Shown here in pieces: positions 1 through 4,660 of a DNA stretch of 8,219 nucleotides. The position numbers and the translations under genes were made by a program. Each line of letters opens with the position of its first letter. The stretch's first letter is position 1. The stretch lies in NCBI GenBank assembly GCA_023447635.1, contig JAEXNA010000259.1, forward strand, positions 1 to 8,219. The letters run 5' to 3'. The notes under the pieces were generated by a model. It searched no databases and was not told where the DNA came from. It was given only the letters and a program-made list of their open reading frames with translations. This DNA comes from Vulcanimicrobiota bacterium. GTDB taxonomy: Bacteria; Vulcanimicrobiota; Xenobia; Xenobiales; JADMJV01.

Positions 1-37
1 GTCCAGTTGCAAGGTTTTAGTAAGCAATCACGCTCGT
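1..37 (-). other. probable partial CRISPR spacer at window edge
   Basis: These 37 bases directly abut the first complete repeat and have the length of the other spacers (37-41 bp). They are most simply a spacer whose leader-distal repeat lies outside the window, so the array would continue to the left. The alternative, that this is flanking DNA beyond the last repeat, cannot be excluded. The first visible repeat shows none of the decay often found in a terminal repeat, which favours continuation. Confidence 0.5.
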
Positions 38-814
38 GCTTCAATCGAGCCGACGGCCGTAGCCGTCGGTAAGTTTGAGCTAGGGAGCACGCCGTGAAGT
101 TTGACGGCGGAGCTTCAATCGAGCCGACGGCCGTAGCCGTCGGTAAGAGCCTCTTCGGCGTCGAGGTAGCCGTAGCCGCCAAGGTGCTTCAATCGAGCCG
201 ACGGCCGTAGCCGTCGGTAAGCGTCTCGACCGTCAGGCTGAGCGAGAGTCCGAACGAATTGCTTCAATCGAGCCGACGGCCGTAGCCGTCGGTAAGAAAT
301 CCACTGGCCGGGGAACAGGTTGGCGTTAGTGTTGCTTCAATCGAGCCGACGGCCGTAGCCGTCGGTAAGTCCCAGGAGGCTCCCCTTGCATAGCCTCACC
401 GTCCCTCTGAGCTTCAATCGAGCCGACGGCCGTAGCCGTCGGTAAGCCTCCAGACCCGGCTCGAGCAGAGCAGCAGCAACGCCGCTTCAATCGAGCCGAC
501 GGCCGTAGCCGTCGGTAAGTTCATCGAGATCAAAAGGTCGGGCCGGGCTCCGTTCTTGCTTCAATCGAGCCGACGGCCGTAGCCGTCGGTAAGCCTCGGG
601 CAGCTTTCTGTCTGCCGAGTTGTCTGGGTAGCTTCAATCGAGCCGACGGCCGTAGCCGTCGGTAAGCGAGGGGTGCTCCTTCGAGGTGGTAAAAATCAAG
701 TGACAGCTTCAATCGAGCCGACGGCCGTAGCCGTCGGTAAGAAGACCACCCGCTGACTATCGACCGAGAAATCTTCGAGCTTCAATCGAGCCGACGGCCG
801 TAGCCGTCGGTAAG
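38..814 (-). CRISPR. CRISPR array 1: 11 identical 36-bp repeats, 10 spacers
   Basis: Repeats start at 38, 112, 186, 261, 334, 411, 484, 558, 631, 706 and 779. All appear identical over 36 bp; on the plus strand they begin GCTTCAATCGAGCC and end GCCGTCGGTAAG. Spacers are 37-41 bp and all different. On the minus strand the repeat is CTTA, then an 8-bp perfect stem CCGACGGC/GCCGTCGG around the loop TACG, then CTCGATTGAAGC. An ATTGAA(A/G)C end is typical of the 3' end of many type I repeats and becomes the crRNA 5' handle. I therefore infer leftward transcription, with the leader on the right beside cas2, matching the cas gene direction. Identical repeats imply an array that is recent or maintained. 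I recognise no spacer target. Confidence 0.98.
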
Positions 815-1001
815 GGCGGTCGCCGGGAACCCTTACGGGACAAAGGCTCCGAGCCACCTTTGCGAGAGGTTCCCGAAACCCGTCCCCTCCACCTCTAAAC
901 TCTCCTCCCGAACCAGGCCTCCGTAGCCCTCAAACCCAGTCCCCACAAGGGTTGCGAGCGCCCCCCGGGTTTTCGGCACCACCTCCGCGCTCGCATCAGC
1001 C
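815..1001 (-). promoter_or_regulatory. leader of array 1, with two nested inverted repeats
   Basis: This is the non-coding stretch between the cas2 stop codon and the leader-proximal repeat. Two features stand out. An 8-bp perfect inverted repeat, CGGGAACC (824-831) with GGTTCCCG (868-875), encloses a smaller one, CAAAGG (841-846) with CCTTTG (857-862), starting only 9 bp from the first repeat. A second 8-bp pair, GCGAGCGC (954-961) with GCGCTCGC (987-994), lies next to cas2. I see no convincing promoter on the minus strand and no terminator after cas2, so the array may be co-transcribed with the cas genes. Leader sequences normally recruit the Cas1-Cas2 integrase; that role is inferred from position. 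Confidence 0.6.
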
Positions 1002-1310
1002 TCAAAAAACATGGGGACCCGAATGCGGTTCCGCCATCGGCTCGCCCAGCACCTCGATCGGCCTGGTCATCGCCGTCTCCGCCGATCCCAACTCGAACAG
1101 AATCACCTGATCTTCGTCGCAGTGGATCGCCTCCAACAGCCGGGCCATCAGCGTCACCTTACGAGCCGGTGTCAAAAAACAGCGAAAGACCGAGTACTGC
1201 ACCGGCTGTCCGTGGCCCAGCATCAGCTTATGCACCTTGCGCAGACGTGATGGACAGCGGATATCGTAGGTGACCAGGAAGTCGCGCTTGGCTCCATGCT
1301 GAACCCTCAT
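1002..1310 (-). CDS. cas2: CRISPR-associated endoribonuclease/integration subunit Cas2
   Basis: Cas2 is the structural partner of Cas1 in the spacer integrase: a Cas2 dimer bridges two Cas1 dimers and sets the protospacer length. The 102-residue product has normal family length and the family pattern: a first beta strand FLVTYDIRCP with the conserved Asp at residue 16, the helix RLRKVHKLMLGHG, the QYSVFRCFL strand, and a later strand QVILFELG. Its ATG overlaps the stop of the Cas4-Cas1 gene as ATGA, so the two are translationally coupled. The gene is followed by the array leader. The C-terminal tail after about residue 80 is poorly conserved and I assign nothing to it. Identification is firm; whether it retains nuclease activity cannot be seen. 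Confidence 0.95.
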   Translation of the reverse strand: MRVQHGAKRDFLVTYDIRCPSRLRKVHKLMLGHGQPVQYSVFRCFLTPARKVTLMARLLEAIHCDEDQVILFELGSAETAMTRPIEVLGEPMAEPHSGPHVF

Positions 1311-2923
1311 CTGGTCTCGAACCCCGGATAAAGGTCCAGTTCGTCCGTCAGATGGCGGCCGAGAAGCCGCGCCTGCAGGGTCAGAATCCGTCGATACGAC
1401 GCCTTGTAGCCGAAGAGCGGATGCGTCACTTCCTCGCTCATCCGCCTTTCGAAGGCCGCAATCACAGCCTTCTTCGCGCGTTGCTTCAGGCTACAGCCGT
1501 GACCTGCAAAGTAGAAATCGTCGCTGACGACCTGCCGGTTGTTGAACAGCGTTAGCACGACCGAATCGGCCAGAAGAGGCCTGAACTCTTCCATCAGGTC
1601 GAGAGCAAGAGAAGCTCGTCCGTAGCGCCCCTGATGGTAGAACCCCTGGTAAGGATCCAGGCCTACGGTGTGCAGCGCCACCGTCGCCTCCTTGGCCAGC
1701 ATGGCATAGCAGAACGACAGTACCGCGTTCACAGGATCGGTCGGAGGCCGCCGGTTGCGACCATCAAACCGGATGTCGTCATCCGTCTTCAGCATCAGAG
1801 GGAACGCTCCAAAGTAGTGGCGCGCGGCCAGCCCCTCTAACCCCAGAAGACTCTCCAGACTCGGCGCCTGAGACGCTTTGACCCGCAAACGCTTCAGCTC
1901 GTCGAGAACGCTCGAAGATAGCCGCCGCGCATTGCGCCTGAGCAGCACCCTCTGGTTAGAGATCTTCGCTGTGACCATAGCGCGAGCGATAAACAGGCAC
2001 CGCCCGACATCGAACGACGCGCGAAACTGAGCCTGCCGAAGCCCGATGTTGCGATGGGGAAGTCCCACCACCGACGCGCTGAACCAGTTGCCGAAGCCGA
2101 AATACAGCACCGGGATGCCAGCCCGAGCACAGGCTCGCAACGCTTGCGTCGTCAGCTGGGCGTTGCCGTGGATGTTCACCTGGCTGACTTCGATCAGCCT
2201 GGCTCGACCCAGAGTCTCGCCATCCTTAGAGACGATCAGCTCCTCGCCAGCTACTCCAACTTTACTGCCGTGCTCACTGACGTGCAGAGGGTGGCCCTCC
2301 TCCTGGCCCGCCCACAGAGGCCTCACCTGTTCTGAAGCCCTGCGCAGGAAGTTTACCTCTTCGGGAAGGCAGATCTCGTTGAGGGAGCAGTCCGCGCAGC
2401 GGTTGTCGTTGAGAAGCGGAGGCGGGATGTCGCCGCGATGAAAGCTCTCCTTCATCTCCGAATGCAAACGCCTGGTCTCGGCGACCAGCGCCTCGTCTAT
2501 CGGAACCTCGCACCGCTCCTTGCTGGCCGAGTAATACAGGTATCCCTTCTCGCAGCTCCAGCCGTTCTCGCGCAACACCAAAGCCTGGGCACAGAGCTGG
2601 ACCCTTTCCGAGATCCGAGGGCCGTCTTTCGGAGTGCGACCTCGCTTGTATTCGACCGGGACCCCGTCCCTGGCCGACTGCTCCAGCACATCGAGCTTGG
2701 TGACCAATCCCTCGGTAGGGGCGCTGAGTAGAAGAGCCCTGGTCTTGGGAGCCTCGACGGCTTCGGAATAGGCGTCGACCCGACGGTGGGCGAAATTCCC
2801 GTCCTCCGTGTAGTAGTTGTCAGCCCATTCCTTCTGCACCCACTCTAGATAAGCCAGTCGCTGGCAGTAGGCGTACTGCGCCAGCATGCGCACGGGCGTC
2901 AGCTGTTCCTCGTCCTTGATCAT
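1307..2923 (-). CDS. cas4-cas1: Cas4-Cas1 fusion protein, spacer acquisition
   Basis: This 538-residue protein joins a Cas4 nuclease (about 1-196) to a Cas1 integrase (about 200-538). Cas4 trims prespacers and selects them by PAM; Cas1 inserts them at the leader-repeat junction. The Cas4 half has the iron-sulfur cysteines C20, C177, C180 and C186 and the RecB-like nuclease residues H46, D78 (KLDVLE), E91 and K93 (VEYKRG) and Q109. The Cas1 half has the expected metal-binding triad E364 (LGLEG), H431 (GFYHQGRYGR) and D443 (LALDLMEEFRP), so both halves look intact. The ATG has a good Shine-Dalgarno sequence seven bases upstream. Such fusions are known from subtypes I-G (I-U) and V-B; the ATTGAAGC repeat end favours type I. 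No effector genes lie upstream, where I-G operons usually have them. Confidence 0.96.
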   Translation of the reverse strand: MIKDEEQLTPVRMLAQYAYCQRLAYLEWVQKEWADNYYTEDGNFAHRRVDAYSEAVEAPKTRALLLSAPTEGLVTKLDVLEQSARDGVPVEYKRGRTPKDGPRISERVQLCAQALVLRENGWSCEKGYLYYSASKERCEVPIDEALVAETRRLHSEMKESFHRGDIPPPLLNDNRCADCSLNEICLPEEVNFLRRASEQVRPLWAGQEEGHPLHVSEHGSKVGVAGEELIVSKDGETLGRARLIEVSQVNIHGNAQLTTQALRACARAGIPVLYFGFGNWFSASVVGLPHRNIGLRQAQFRASFDVGRCLFIARAMVTAKISNQRVLLRRNARRLSSSVLDELKRLRVKASQAPSLESLLGLEGLAARHYFGAFPLMLKTDDDIRFDGRNRRPPTDPVNAVLSFCYAMLAKEATVALHTVGLDPYQGFYHQGRYGRASLALDLMEEFRPLLADSVVLTLFNNRQVVSDDFYFAGHGCSLKQRAKKAVIAAFERRMSEEVTHPLFGYKASYRRILTLQARLLGRHLTDELDLYPGFETR

Positions 2924-2930
2924 CCTCGGT

Positions 2931-2937
2931 TCCTCCC
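2931..2937 (-). promoter_or_regulatory. Shine-Dalgarno site of cas4-cas1
   Basis: Minus-strand GGGAGGA lies seven bases before the ATG at 2923. It fixes the start of the fusion gene and shows that the leader elements further upstream (3024-3183) are outside the coding region, in a probable 5' untranslated leader of at least 100 bases. Confidence 0.75.
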
Positions 2938-3023
2938 TGAGACGGTACGGTTGGAGGGGGAGATCCCGGACCGCCCCCCTGCAGAGCGTAACCGGCCGAT
3001 ACGACAGAACATGTCAGCCTTGC

Positions 3024-3086
3024 CCGAGGCTTTAGGAGATCAATGGAGCCGCAAGGGGAGGGCCCCTCGCGGTAATAGAGCCTCGG
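3024..3086 (-). promoter_or_regulatory. CRISPR-repeat-like nested hairpin in cas operon leader
   Basis: On the minus strand an outer 8-bp perfect stem, CCGAGGCT (3086-3079) with AGCCTCGG (3031-3024), encloses an inner 10-bp stem. The inner arms are CCGCGAGGGG and CCCCTTGCGG around the loop CCCT, with one G-U pair. Around the inner stem stand TTA on the 5' side and CTCCATTGAT on the 3' side, close to the TTA and CTCGATTGAA flanks of the CRISPR repeat. It thus looks like a 40-base repeat whose stem is two pairs longer. Binding or cleavage by a Cas6-type nuclease, regulating cas4-cas1, is a reasonable inference. An antitermination element acting with the boxA is the alternative. Confidence 0.6.
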
Positions 3087-3107
3087 AATTCAAAAAGTCT
3101 TTTTCTG

Positions 3108-3119
3108 TTGTCAAAGAGC
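3108..3119 (-). promoter_or_regulatory. boxA-like antitermination motif, copy 1
   Basis: The minus strand reads GCTCTTTGACAA, very close to the E. coli rrn boxA TGCTCTTTAACAA. It is kept unchanged within an 18-bp block that is identical in the second copy, while the next 20 bases differ. BoxA with Nus factors is known to prevent Rho termination in rRNA operons and in some CRISPR arrays. Here it would precede cas4-cas1, cas2 and the array. It also contains TTGACA, but no good -10 lies 16-18 bases downstream in either copy, so a -35 box is less likely. Confidence 0.5.
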
Positions 3120-3192
3120 GCCGGATGGCAGGTTTCGACATCGCCACATCTCATCCTGGGAGCCAGAGCAGGATGGGAGGGGAAAGAGGCCG

Positions 3193-3221
3193 TCGATCAT
3201 GGCCCTGACTTATGCTAAGAT
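3193..3221 (+). promoter_or_regulatory. possible extended -10 promoter of small transcript
   Basis: TATGCTAAGAT at 3211-3221 gives an extended -10 (TG at 3213-3214, then TAAGAT at 3216-3221). The hexamer 17 bases upstream (TCGATC at 3193) is a poor -35, as is tolerated with an extended -10. Transcription would start near 3228 and reach the terminator at 3331-3366, giving an RNA of about 140 bases. Confidence 0.35.
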
Positions 3222-3297
3222 ACAGAAAGGGGCCGCCCTTTCGGGACAGCCCCGGTTGCACCAGGCTTCGGAGACTAGCAGCAACCAGAGGATAAGC

Positions 3298-3360
3298 GTG
3301 AGAAGTACGATTCTCATTTCCCTCCTTTCCGCCCTCGGTGTTCGTATCACCGGGGGCTGA
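3298..3360 (+). CDS. possible 20-residue hydrophobic peptide
   Basis: A GTG codon preceded at five bases by AGAGGA (3287-3292) opens a 20-codon frame ending in TGA. The peptide starts VRSTILISLLSALGV and ends RITGG, with an uninterrupted hydrophobic run from about residue 4 to 15, long enough to enter a membrane but short for a full span. The stop codon directly follows the right arm of the terminator stem, so a translating ribosome would disturb the terminator. A 27-codon ATG frame (3212-3295) without a ribosome-binding site ends just before this start and could couple to it. Size and hydrophobicity recall type I toxin peptides or leader peptides. I recognise no family, and chance occurrence is possible. 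Confidence 0.3.
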   Translation: MRSTILISLLSALGVRITGG

Positions 3361-3366
3361 TTTTTT
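3331..3366 (+). terminator. intrinsic terminator of the small transcript
   Basis: GCCCTCGGTG (3331-3340) pairs with CACCGGGGGC (3348-3357) as a 10-bp stem with one G-U pair and a seven-base loop. A run of six T begins three bases later (3361-3366). There is no T-run on the other side, so it works only for plus-strand transcription. Leftward transcripts from the mini-array would read through it. Confidence 0.75.
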
Positions 3367-3375
3367 GAGAGGGGG

Positions 3376-3471
3376 TCACCTGAGGCACCTATTCTGGTAG
3401 CTCATCCGCAGCCGCTCATATACGCCGCAGGCCGTTCGCTCCCTGGCGGACCCCTGACGAAGGATGTCCAT
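3376..3471 (-). CDS. weak 31-codon ORF next to the mini-array
   Basis: On the minus strand an ATG four bases beyond the last mini-array repeat opens a 31-codon frame starting MDILRQGSARER and ending SYQNRCLR. It has no Shine-Dalgarno sequence and no recognisable domain. It might be a remnant of a longer gene or chance. It is listed because the stretch 3367-3474 otherwise holds nothing I can identify. Confidence 0.12.
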   Translation of the reverse strand: MDILRQGSARERTACGVYERLRMSYQNRCLR

Positions 3472-3474
3472 CTG

Positions 3475-3659
3475 TGCCCAAACCAGCCGACGGCCGTAGC
3501 CGTCGGTAAGTCACGTCAAGATCAAGGCCACCGATTCGGCCGACTAAACTTCAATCGAGCCAACGGCGTTGGCCGTCGGTAGGGTCTTCCCAGGGGTATC
3601 GCTTCTCGCACGCCCAGCATCCAGCTTCAATAGAGCCAACGGCGTTGGCCGTCGGTAAG
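3475..3659 (-). CRISPR. CRISPR mini-array 2: three decayed repeats, two spacers
   Basis: Repeats lie at 3475-3510, 3548-3583 and 3624-3659, with spacers of 37 and 40 bp. The leftmost matches array 1 exactly over 26 bases (3485-3510) but has lost its first ten, including the ATTGAAGC handle on the minus strand. That is the usual decay of a terminal repeat and puts the leader on the right. The other two share a variant centre, CAACGGCGTTGGCCG, in which one stem pair becomes G-U and the loop CAAC, so the stem survives. Each has further changes: A for G at 3548, G for A at 3582, and A for C at 3632. Whether it is transcribed is unknown. No cas genes belong to it alone. Confidence 0.9.
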
Positions 3660-3692
3660 CCTGCACAGGGCGCTCGCGAACCGGCCTCGGTG

Positions 3693-3757
3693 TCCGAGGC
3701 TTTCAGAGATCAATGGAGCCGCAAGGGGAGGGCCCCTCGCGGTAAGAGAGCCTCGGA
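3693..3757 (-). promoter_or_regulatory. CRISPR-repeat-like nested hairpin heading mini-array 2
   Basis: This is the same structure as at 3024-3086: a 9-bp perfect outer stem (TCCGAGGCT at 3693-3701 with AGCCTCGGA at 3749-3757) around the 10-bp inner stem. The 40-base repeat-like part spans 3707-3746. Here the 5' flank on the minus strand is the full CTTA of the CRISPR repeat, where copy 1 has ATTA. It lies 47 bp from the first ordinary mini-array repeat, longer than a spacer of this locus. It may be an altered leader-proximal repeat or a fixed leader element. Confidence 0.6.
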
Positions 3758-3858
3758 CTTCAAGAGTCTCATCCTGTTGTCAAAGAGCGCCCGATGGCGG
3801 GCTTCGACATCACTACATCGCATCCTCATCCTCGGAGCCAGAGCAGGATGGGAGGGGA
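3694..3858 (-). repeat. leader-like duplicated module, copy 2 (upstream of mini-array)
   Basis: This is the second copy of the block at 3024-3183, offset by 670 bp and in the same orientation. It carries a 6-bp tandem duplication (CATCCT) around 3821-3835 that is absent from copy 1. It lies directly upstream, in the minus-strand sense, of the mini-array and thus occupies the position of a CRISPR leader. Recombination between the two direct copies would remove the mini-array and the small transcript. Confidence 0.85.
3777..3788 (-). promoter_or_regulatory. boxA-like antitermination motif, copy 2
   Basis: The minus strand reads GCTCTTTGACAA within the 18-bp block 3774-3791, which is identical to copy 1. 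It stands about 20 bases before the repeat-like hairpin and about 120 bases before the first mini-array repeat. That is the arrangement reported for boxA in leaders of some proteobacterial CRISPR arrays. Confidence 0.5.
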
Positions 3859-4026
3859 CGGCGAGTCCGGGTTTTGCCAAAGTTGCAGCAAAATCTCCGG
3901 AAAATTTGCCGATAAACTCGCGGAAAATCCCCCCGAGCGCGAGACGAACCACTCTCCTCTTCGCGCTCGCACGAGTTCCGGTAGCCCATCCGCTTCTCGC
4001 TCTAGCAACTCCCCGCCACGAACCCT
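3859..4026. other. non-coding region between array-2 leader and tetR
   Basis: No gene is supported here. The left part is AT-rich for this window and has GGAAAAT twice, 25 bp apart (3898 and 3923). A 9-bp perfect inverted repeat, CGAGCGCGA (3934-3942) with TCGCGCTCG (3961-3969), follows. On the minus strand the outer arm region reads TGCGAGCGCGAAG, close to TGCGAGCGCGGAG in the array 1 leader, which also forms an inverted repeat there. The minus-strand promoter of the mini-array is expected here, but I cannot point to one. Confidence 0.4.
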
Positions 4027-4055
4027 TTGACAACTGACTCAAGGTCATTTGTAAA
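4027..4055 (+). promoter_or_regulatory. tetR promoter positioned for a leaderless mRNA
   Basis: A perfect -35 TTGACA (4027-4032) and a -10 TGTAAA (4050-4055) are separated by 17 bases. The expected transcription start, six or seven bases after the -10, falls on the ATG at 4062. No Shine-Dalgarno sequence precedes that ATG, which fits leaderless translation. Confidence 0.5.
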
Positions 4056-4071
4056 TAAACCATGGTCAGTT
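4032..4071. promoter_or_regulatory. possible TetR operator
   Basis: Several symmetrical half-sites overlap the promoter and start codon: AACTGAC (4032-4038) with GTCAGTT (4065-4071), TGAC (4035-4038) with GTCA (4044-4047), and GGTCA repeated directly at 4043 and 4064, 21 bp or two helical turns apart. TetR-family proteins usually repress their own promoter, so autoregulation is likely. Which pair is bound cannot be decided from the sequence. Confidence 0.35.
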
Positions 4072-4649
4072 ACTCCCGCCGAGCCGTCAACCCGGCCCAG
4101 AAAGCCGAACGGCGCCAGGTGCTCCTACAGGCCGCGCTCGACTGTTTCGACCGCTCCACCTTCGAGAAGCTCACCATGGCGGAAGTCGCTCGGGCCGCCG
4201 GGGTGTCTAAGGGCACCCTCTACCTGTACTTCCAGAGCAAGGAAGAGATGTTCCTCGAGGTGCTCCTGGAACTGTACCGCGACTGGTTCCAGGTTTTCGA
4301 GAAGCCTCCAGAGGGCGACCTCGTCGACCATCTGGTCGACTCGCTAACGGCCCGCCCTAAGCTGCTGGACATGATGAGCATGTCGCCCGCCGTGCTAGAG
4401 CGCGCAGCCCCCATCGCTGCGGTGATGGCGTTCAAGGAAAGCCTCAGCGAGTCGCTCCTTCAACTGGGAGAAACCATCAACATCGAGCCGCAGCGCCTCA
4501 TGTGGATCTACGCGGCCGTCGTTGGCCTCTACTCCACCACCCACCCTCCGGAAGAGGTGCGCGAAGCCGTGCGGCAAGACCCTCGGCTGAAGCATTTCGA
4601 CATCGATTTCAGCGAAGAACTGCGCCTACTGCTGCGCCAACTTATCTAA
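4062..4649 (+). CDS. TetR/AcrR-family transcriptional regulator
   Basis: This 195-residue protein has normal length for the family. The N-terminal DNA-binding domain covers about residues 15-65, with the helix-turn-helix at 38-57 (TMAEVARAAGVSKGTLYLYF) followed by the typical SKEEMF start of helix 4. The C-terminal ligand-binding part (about 70-195) is helical and not informative about the ligand. The gene is the first of a two-gene unit: its TAA overlaps the ribosome-binding site of the dehydrogenase downstream, so the likely regulon is itself and that enzyme. The ATG was chosen because it falls at the predicted transcription start and gives the expected N-terminal length before the first helix. 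Confidence 0.93.
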   Translation: MVSYSRRAVNPAQKAERRQVLLQAALDCFDRSTFEKLTMAEVARAAGVSKGTLYLYFQSKEEMFLEVLLELYRDWFQVFEKPPEGDLVDHLVDSLTARPKLLDMMSMSPAVLERAAPIAAVMAFKESLSESLLQLGETINIEPQRLMWIYAAVVGLYSTTHPPEEVREAVRQDPRLKHFDIDFSEELRLLLRQLI

Positions 4650-4660
4650 GGAGAGAACCC

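Larger units (their letters stand above)
3024..3183 (-). repeat. leader-like duplicated module, copy 1 (upstream of cas4-cas1)
   Basis: This 160-bp block is repeated at 3694-3858 in the same orientation, about 90% identical by eye. Differences are scattered substitutions, one single-base gap near 3095 and a 6-bp insertion in the other copy. Read on the minus strand, the order is a GC-rich stretch starting TCCCCTCCCATCC, a boxA-like motif, about 20 bases that differ between copies, and a nested hairpin resembling the CRISPR repeat. The module ends 100 bases before the cas4-cas1 start, so it probably forms the leader of that operon. Homology to the other copy, which heads a mini-array, suggests that both derive from a CRISPR leader. 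Confidence 0.85.
3225..3366 (+). ncRNA. putative structured small RNA/mRNA between the leader copies
   Basis: A compact series of perfect stems lies between a promoter-like site and an intrinsic terminator: GAAAGGG (3225-3231) with CCCTTTC (3236-3242) around a four-base loop; GGTTGC (3254-3259) with GCAACC (3281-3286), enclosing a CTTCGG tetraloop-type motif; and then the terminator stem at 3331-3357. An alternative pairing of GGGGC (from 3229) with GCCCC (from 3249) would compete with the first stem. I do not recognise the RNA family. It also carries a ribosome-binding site and a 20-codon ORF, so it may be a small mRNA with a folded 5' end, as in type I toxin mRNAs. Precise ends are inferred. 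Confidence 0.4.

Noticed and set aside
530..712. Open frame of 60 codons on the minus strand within array 1.
   Set aside because: It consists of CRISPR repeats and spacers, with the same repeat-encoded residues recurring; not a gene.
38..814. Type V-B assignment from the Cas4-Cas1 fusion.
   Set aside because: The repeat in either direction does not resemble the V-B repeats I know (ending in GTGGCAC), and its ATTGAAGC end is typical of type I; no Cas12b is visible.
3088..3104. A-run and T-run around 3092-3104 (AAAAAGTCTTTTT) as a terminator in the cas leader.
   Set aside because: The palindrome has no loop and only A-T pairs, and the other copy does not keep it.
3511..3547. The leader-distal spacer of the mini-array shares GATCA-N-GGCC (9 of 10 bases, with CGTC just before it) with the region 3191-3204 upstream of the small transcript, suggesting a CreTA-like guide.
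   Set aside because: The match lies at about spacer positions 19-34, not in the seed next to the ATTGAAG handle. A 9-of-10 match is expected by chance at roughly 0.3 when all positions and both strands of the interval are compared.
3645..4063. Overlapping open frames on both strands in the middle region (130, 117, 78 and 60 codons).
   Set aside because: They run through the repeat mimic, boxA block and inverted repeats, lack domain character and ribosome-binding sites, and similar frames appear in copy 1 (2951-3208) only because of the duplication.
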